Shown: piece after piece, positions 59,916-64,000 of the stretch
Layout: each line of letters begins with the position of its first letter
Position numbering within the stretch: position 1 is the first letter of the stretch
DNA from: Geodermatophilus normandii
Lineage (GTDB): Bacteria > Actinomycetota > Actinomycetes > Mycobacteriales > Geodermatophilaceae
Reading direction: 5' to 3'
Length of the DNA stretch: 64,000 nucleotides
Assembly (NCBI RefSeq): GCF_003182485.1
Contig: NZ_QGTX01000001.1
Location: 2,744,001 to 2,808,000, forward strand
The notes under the pieces: generated by a model
What the model was told of the DNA's origin: nothing
The model's database searches: none
The model's input: the letters and a program-made list of their open reading frames with translations, nothing else
Made by a program: the position numbers and the translations under genes

Positions 59916-62009
59916 TCACACCAGCTCCGGCCGCTGCCACCCCTCCCCGAGGACGTGCTCGGCCAGGAAGGCGATCACCGTCTCGTACCAGACCGTCGCG
60001 TTGCCCGGGGTCAGCACCCAGTGGTTCTCGTCGGGGAAGTACAGGAACCGCGAGGGGACGCCGCGCTTCTGCAGGTCGTACCAGAGCCGCAGCGCCTCCC
60101 CGATCGGCACGCGGTAGTCCTTGTCCCCGTGGATCACCAGCATCGGCGTGCGGATGGCGTCGGCGAACCGGTGCGGTGAGTTCTGCTCGTACCGCTTGGG
60201 GGTGGTCAGCGGGTCGCCCCACTCCTTCTCCCAGTAGTAGGCGGCGTCGGTGGTGCCCACGAACGAGTCGAGGTCCCACAGGCTCGCGTGGGTGACGATC
60301 GCGCGGAAGCGGTCGGTCTGGGTGGCCACCCAGTTGGCCATGTAGCCGCCGAAGGAGCCGCCCATCGCCGCGGTGCGCTCGGCGTCGACGTCGGGACGCT
60401 CGAGCGCGGCGTCGACGGCGGTCATGAGGTCGGTGTAGGGCGCACCACCCCACTCGCCCCAGCCCCGGCGGACGAAGTCCTGGCCGAAACCCTGCGACAG
60501 CGCCGGGTTGGGCAGCAGCACGGCGTAGCCGCGGGCCGCCAGCACCCACGGGCACCAGCGCCAGGACCAGGAGTTCCAGCTCATCAGCGGCCCGCCGTGG
60601 ATCCACAGCACCAGCGGGGCCGGTGCGTCGGCGCCGGCGCCCTCCGGCAGGACCAGCCAGGACTGCACCTCCGCGCCGTCGGCGGCGGTCGCGCGCACCT
60701 CGTGCAGGGTGCCCGGCAGCGGCCCGAGGGCGCCCGGGGACGGCAGCGGCGCGGGGTGCTGGCCGGTCGCCCGCGGGTCCAGGCGCACCGGCGCGGGCGG
60801 CTCGTCGTAGGCCGAGCGCAGCGCGAACAGGGCACGGCCGTCGCGGGCCACCCGCAGGTCGCTGTAGGCGCCGTCGGCGGTCAGCCGGACCGGTCCGCCG
60901 CCGGAGAGCTCCACGCGGAACAGCGCGTGCCGGCCGTCCTCGTCGGCCAGGAAGTACACGGCGTCGCCCTCGGCGCTGAACTGCGGGGCGCTCGGCCAGC
61001 GGTCGAAGCCGGCGGTGAGGTCACGGGTCTCGGCGGAGGCCACGTCGACCAGCAGGAGCGTGTAGTCCGGCGGCTCGGCGTAGGTCGTCAGCGTCTCGCG
61101 CACGCACACCACCGAGGCGCCGTCGGGGGAGAAGGCGCCGGAGTACACGTCGGCCAGCGGGTCGTCGACCAGCACCCGGCTCTCCCCGGTCGCGGTCTCG
61201 ACCAGGACCAGCCGGTCGCGGCGGCCGGCCGGACCGTCGGGCACGGAGTCCACGCGCAGCAGCAGCCGGCCGTCGGGGGAGAGGACGGCCGACTCGCCGG
61301 AGCCGGTGGGCGGGGCGGCGTCGGGTGTCAGGTCGCGCAGGGCGACCGGCTCGGGCCGTCCGCCGGCGGGGTCCTCGGCGGGGAGGGCGCCGGCCCAGAA
61401 CAGGTGCGGCGCCGCCGGCCCGAGGTCGGAGTCCCAGTGGCGGACCGGATACGCCTCGTGCAGGACCGCCGACACCCCAGCGTCGCTGCGCGCCTTGCGG
61501 CGCTGCTCGTCCTCGGCCGCGTCGGCGGCCCCGGGCATGGCCGAGGCGACGACGACCACGTCGCCGCTGTCGGCGGCGACGGCGAACCCGCCCACGCCGC
61601 CGGGACGGGTGACCACCGGCCGCGCCTCGCCGCCGCCGGACGGCAGCGCCCACAGCGCCGGCTTCGGCTCGCCGCCGTCCGCGCCGGCACCGGGATCGGG
61701 GCGGGCCGAGACGAACAGCAGCGTGCCGTCGGGAGCGAAGGCCGGCGCCGACTCACCGGGCGCGCTGCGGGTCAGGCGGCGCGGCGGCCGCTGCCCCTCG
61801 GGATCGACGTCCCACAGCGCCGAGACCCACTTCTTCCGCTCGGCGTCGAGGGTCTGCACCGACACCGCGAGGCGGCCGTCGGGAGCCAGGGCGAGCCCGC
61901 TCACCCGCGGGATCGCGACGAAGTCGGCCAGCCGCGCGAACGGGTGCGCCGGATCGGGGCCGGGAGCGGTCTCGGGCCGGCTGTCGGACACGGCGTCGGG
62001 CTGGCTCAC
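59916..62009 (-). CDS. S9-family prolyl oligopeptidase-like peptidase
   Basis: 697 residues. N-terminal seven-bladed propeller (about 25-430; repeated LSPDGRLLLRV, FSPDGASVVCV, FSAEGDAVYFL segments) and C-terminal alpha/beta hydrolase with GGSFGGYMANW (Ser nucleophile near 560), the catalytic Asp in LVIHGDKDYRVP and His in DENHWV. Acylaminoacyl-peptidase type, cytosolic, degrading short peptides. GTG 62009 has GAGGAG upstream. Monocistronic; convergent with DUF4192. Confidence 0.92.
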   Translation of the reverse strand: MSQPDAVSDSRPETAPGPDPAHPFARLADFVAIPRVSGLALAPDGRLAVSVQTLDAERKKWVSALWDVDPEGQRPPRRLTRSAPGESAPAFAPDGTLLFVSARPDPGAGADGGEPKPALWALPSGGGEARPVVTRPGGVGGFAVAADSGDVVVVASAMPGAADAAEDEQRRKARSDAGVSAVLHEAYPVRHWDSDLGPAAPHLFWAGALPAEDPAGGRPEPVALRDLTPDAAPPTGSGESAVLSPDGRLLLRVDSVPDGPAGRRDRLVLVETATGESRVLVDDPLADVYSGAFSPDGASVVCVRETLTTYAEPPDYTLLLVDVASAETRDLTAGFDRWPSAPQFSAEGDAVYFLADEDGRHALFRVELSGGGPVRLTADGAYSDLRVARDGRALFALRSAYDEPPAPVRLDPRATGQHPAPLPSPGALGPLPGTLHEVRATAADGAEVQSWLVLPEGAGADAPAPLVLWIHGGPLMSWNSWSWRWCPWVLAARGYAVLLPNPALSQGFGQDFVRRGWGEWGGAPYTDLMTAVDAALERPDVDAERTAAMGGSFGGYMANWVATQTDRFRAIVTHASLWDLDSFVGTTDAAYYWEKEWGDPLTTPKRYEQNSPHRFADAIRTPMLVIHGDKDYRVPIGEALRLWYDLQKRGVPSRFLYFPDENHWVLTPGNATVWYETVIAFLAEHVLGEGWQRPELV

Positions 62010-62062
62010 CGGGGCTCCTCGCGACGGGGACGGGACGGTGCCGCCCACCGTAACGAGCAGCG

Positions 62063-62091
62063 CCCGGTCTCCCGCCGGAGCGGGAACCGGG
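62063..62091. terminator. Hairpin downstream of ideR
   Basis: CCCGGT (62063-62068) with ACCGGG (62086-62091), reinforced by inner CCCGC/GCGGG pairing. Located between the ideR stop and the peptidase start on the same strand. Confidence 0.6.
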
Positions 62092-62094
62092 CGC

Positions 62095-62145
62095 CGGGGC
62101 CCGCGCCGAGCCCGCGAGGCGTGGACGGGCAGCGGGGTCCTTGCG
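62095..62145. repeat. Dispersed palindromic repeat, copy B5 (degenerate)
   Basis: CCGGGGCCCGCGCCGAGCCC, then GCGAGGCG and GCAGCGGGGTCC. Same core order as B2/B6 but more mismatches. Abuts the ideR stop codon at 62146. Confidence 0.6.
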
Positions 62146-62853
62146 TCAGAGCTGGGCGGCGGCCTCGACCGGGGTGAGGTCCTCGTCCAGCGCCGAGACG
62201 AACAGGTGCTGGGCCACGCCCGGCGGGACCGGGTGGCCGTCGAGGGTGACCGTGCCGTTCACCGACTGCGCCACCATCGTGGCGCCGGGACGGATCCCCT
62301 GGTCGGCGAGCGCGCGCAGCAGCGTGGCGTCCTCCTGCAGCTGCTCGCTGATCCGCCGCACGGTCACCCGCCGGCCCTCGGCGGTCGCCGTGGTGGACAG
62401 CAGGGTCAGCGCGTCGAGGACCGCCGAGGTCTCCCCGCCGAGCGCGTCGAGGCCCGGGATGGGGTTGCCGAAGGGGGAGACCGTGGGGTTGCCGAGCAGG
62501 GACAGCAGCTTGCGCTCGACCGCCTCGCTCATCACGTGCTCCCAGCGGCAGGCCTCCTCGTGGACGTCGGCGTAGTCGAGGCCGATGACGTCCACGAGCA
62601 GGCACTCGGCCAGCCGGTGCTTGCGCATGACGGCGGTGGCGAGCGCCCGCCCGGTCTCCGACAGTTGCAGGTGCCGGTCGCCCTCGACGGTCAGCAGACC
62701 GTCGCGCTCCATGCGCGCCACGGTCTGGCTCACCGTCGGGCCGCTCTGGTGCAGCCGCTCGGCGATGCGCGCCCGCAGCGGGACGATGCCCTCCTCCTCC
62801 AGCTCGAAGATCGTGCGGAGGTACATCTCGGTGGTGTCGATGAGGTCGTTCAC
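62146..62853 (-). CDS. ideR: Iron-dependent repressor, DtxR/IdeR family
   Basis: 235 residues. Winged helix VNDLIDTTEMYLRTIFELEEEGIVPLRARIAERLHQSGPTVSQTVARMERDGLL, metal sites MRKHRLAECLL (His, Glu) and EACRWEHVMSE (Cys, Glu, His), and a C-terminal SH3-like domain. Binds Fe(II) and represses genes with TTAGG boxes, two of which are in this window. GTG 62853 matches the mycobacterial IdeR start and has GGAGGA six bases upstream; the earlier GTG at 62859 would touch that site. Confidence 0.95.
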   Translation of the reverse strand: MNDLIDTTEMYLRTIFELEEEGIVPLRARIAERLHQSGPTVSQTVARMERDGLLTVEGDRHLQLSETGRALATAVMRKHRLAECLLVDVIGLDYADVHEEACRWEHVMSEAVERKLLSLLGNPTVSPFGNPIPGLDALGGETSAVLDALTLLSTTATAEGRRVTVRRISEQLQEDATLLRALADQGIRPGATMVAQSVNGTVTLDGHPVPPGVAQHLFVSALDEDLTPVEAAAQL

Positions 62854-63026
62854 TGGCACTCCTCCGTGTCGCTCCCGATCCTACGGCGCGCGGGCGACCG
62901 GACCGGGTCCCCCGGAGGGCCCGCCGGGGGCCGGCGTTCCCGGGCGCGGCGCCCGGCGGAGCGCGGCGGTAGCGTCCGGGCGGGGCGCGTCGGGGCACCA
63001 GCGGCGACGGCGACAGGGGAGGGCTC

Positions 63027-64000
63027 GTGAGCGACTCGGTGGCCGTGGTCTGGGACGAGGCGCTGCTCGGCTACACGATGGGCGGCGAGCACCCCCTGCA
63101 CCCGGTGCGGCTGGACCTCACCATGCGCCTGGCCGACGGCCTGGGCGTGCTCGCCCCGGGCCGGGTCGAGGTGGTCCGCCCGACGCCGGCCGGGGACGAC
63201 CTGCTCACCCTCGTGCACGACCCCGCCTACCTCGAGGCGGTGCGGCGGGCCCCGGCGCACCCCGACGAGGCGTACGGGCTGGGCACCGCCGACAACCCGG
63301 TGTTCGAGGGCATGTACGAGGCCGCCGCGCTGATCACCGGCGGCAGCGTGCTGGCCGCCGAGCTGGTGCACACCGGGCGCGCGCAGCACGCGGTCAACAT
63401 CTCCGGCGGCCTGCACCACGCCATGCGTGACCGCGCCTCGGGCTTCTGCGTGTTCAACGACGCCGCGATCGCCATCGCCTGGCTGCTGGGTCAGGGATAC
63501 GAGCGGATCGCCTACGTCGACCTCGACGTCCACCACGGCGACGGCGTCCAGGCGGCGTTCTACGACGACCCGCGGGTGCTCACCGTGAGCGTCCACCAGA
63601 CCCCGCTGACGCTGTTCCCCGGCACCGGTTTCCCCGAGGAGACCGGCGACCCGGAGAAGGCGCTGGGCAGCGCGGTCAACCTCGCCCTGCCCAACGGCAC
63701 CGACGACTCCGGCTGGCTGCGCGCCTTCACCGCCGTCGTCCCCAGCGTGGTGCGCGCCTTCGCCCCGCAGATCCTGGTCACCCAGTGCGGCTGCGACGCC
63801 CACCACGAGGACCCGCTCGCCGACCTCGCGCTCACCGTCGACGGCCAGCGGGCCAGCTACCGCGCGGTGCACGACCTCGCGCACGAGGTGTGCGACGGCC
63901 GGTGGATCGCCCTCGGCGGCGGCGGGTACGGGCTGGTGCGCTGCGTGCCGCGGGCCTGGACGCACCTGCTCGCCGAGGCGTCCGGGGAGCGGCTGGACCC
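63027..64000 (+). CDS. acuC: AcuC-like class II/III histone-deacetylase-fold protein (C-terminus off window)
   Basis: 324 residues visible. VSDSVAVVWDEALLGYTMGGEHPLHPVRLDLTMRLADGLGVL; NISGGLHHAMRDRASGFCVFNDAAIAI; YVDLDVHHGDGVQAAFYDDPRVLTVSVHQTPLTLFPGTG with the zinc-binding Asp-x-His; GCDAHHEDPLADL; LGGGGY. This is the acetoin-utilisation deacetylase group, which removes acetyl groups from lysines such as on acetyl-CoA synthetase. GTG 63027 has GGGGAGGG upstream. Divergent from ideR; the remaining 60-70 residues lie beyond 64000. Confidence 0.92.
   Translation, partial: MSDSVAVVWDEALLGYTMGGEHPLHPVRLDLTMRLADGLGVLAPGRVEVVRPTPAGDDLLTLVHDPAYLEAVRRAPAHPDEAYGLGTADNPVFEGMYEAAALITGGSVLAAELVHTGRAQHAVNISGGLHHAMRDRASGFCVFNDAAIAIAWLLGQGYERIAYVDLDVHHGDGVQAAFYDDPRVLTVSVHQTPLTLFPGTGFPEETGDPEKALGSAVNLALPNGTDDSGWLRAFTAVVPSVVRAFAPQILVTQCGCDAHHEDPLADLALTVDGQRASYRAVHDLAHEVCDGRWIALGGGGYGLVRCVPRAWTHLLAEASGERLD

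Overview
This 64 kb window is a high-GC chromosomal segment of an actinobacterium, most likely a member of the Geodermatophilaceae (Blastococcus, Geodermatophilus or Modestobacter type). The reasons are the extreme GC bias, the dominance of GTG starts, many leaderless promoters of the form TAnnnT-6/7-GTG, a DUF222/HNH (13E12-type) gene, an IdeR regulator with matching iron boxes, and DUF4192, DM13 and YibE/F genes. No rRNA, tRNA, CRISPR array, phage or insertion sequence was recognised. The segment looks like ordinary chromosome rather than a mobile island.

Layout. 1-7.7 kb: threonine deaminase (partial), a very large DUF4011/SF1 helicase/Vsr-like nuclease protein with a transglutaminase-like head, a Pro-rich membrane protein and a NUDIX hydrolase. 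7.8-14.8 kb: small proteins, a ferritin-like protein, DUF427, an LppU-like protein, a thioesterase, DM13, an ElaA-type acetyltransferase and a DrrAB-type exporter. 14.9-22.4 kb: two IdeR-box promoters, one driving an Fe(III) ABC importer (fbpABC-like), the other a tight aldolase-epimerase-glycosyltransferase operon; a GT-C membrane glycosyltransferase faces it. 22.7-30.6 kb: DUF222/HNH, small membrane proteins, methionine aminopeptidase, an FUSC exporter-like protein, a NYN protein and an SDR. 30.8-35.3 kb: a penicillin-acylase-family amidase directly followed by ethanolamine ammonia-lyase eutBC. 36.1-44.9 kb: a YiiX-like hydrolase, an orphan gene with a DNA-damage-type promoter, then cydABDC divergent from a blaI/M56 sensor pair with three BlaI-type operators between them. 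44.9-49.7 kb: a copper cassette (copA, His/Glu-repeat protein, copZ, csoR) and hsp20 with a MerR/HspR-like regulator. 49.7-57.5 kb: STAS, YibE/F, a methyltransferase, TraR/DksA, and a five-gene, stop-start-coupled glycan cluster (GT4, methyltransferase, (alpha/alpha)6-like protein, two GT2). 57.6-64 kb: a Dabb protein, a lipoprotein, DUF4192, an S9 peptidase, ideR, and acuC running off the end.

How the parts connect. IdeR (62.1-62.9 kb) probably controls both iron-box promoters at 14.87 and 18.63 kb. The GT2 of the second operon could make a polyprenyl-phosphate sugar for the neighbouring GT-C enzyme. The acylase plus EutBC could form an N-acylethanolamine to acetaldehyde route. A BlaI-type repressor appears to sit on the cytochrome bd operon.

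Two cross-cutting observations matter. First, a family of dispersed palindromic repeats (six copies, core CGCGAGCTCG) serves as intergenic hairpins but also lies inside the 5' coding ends of two genes. Second, six otherwise intact genes are broken by at least seven apparent single-base deletions in short G/C runs, which points to consensus errors in the assembly rather than true pseudogenes. Those genes are annotated as full length with the break marked.
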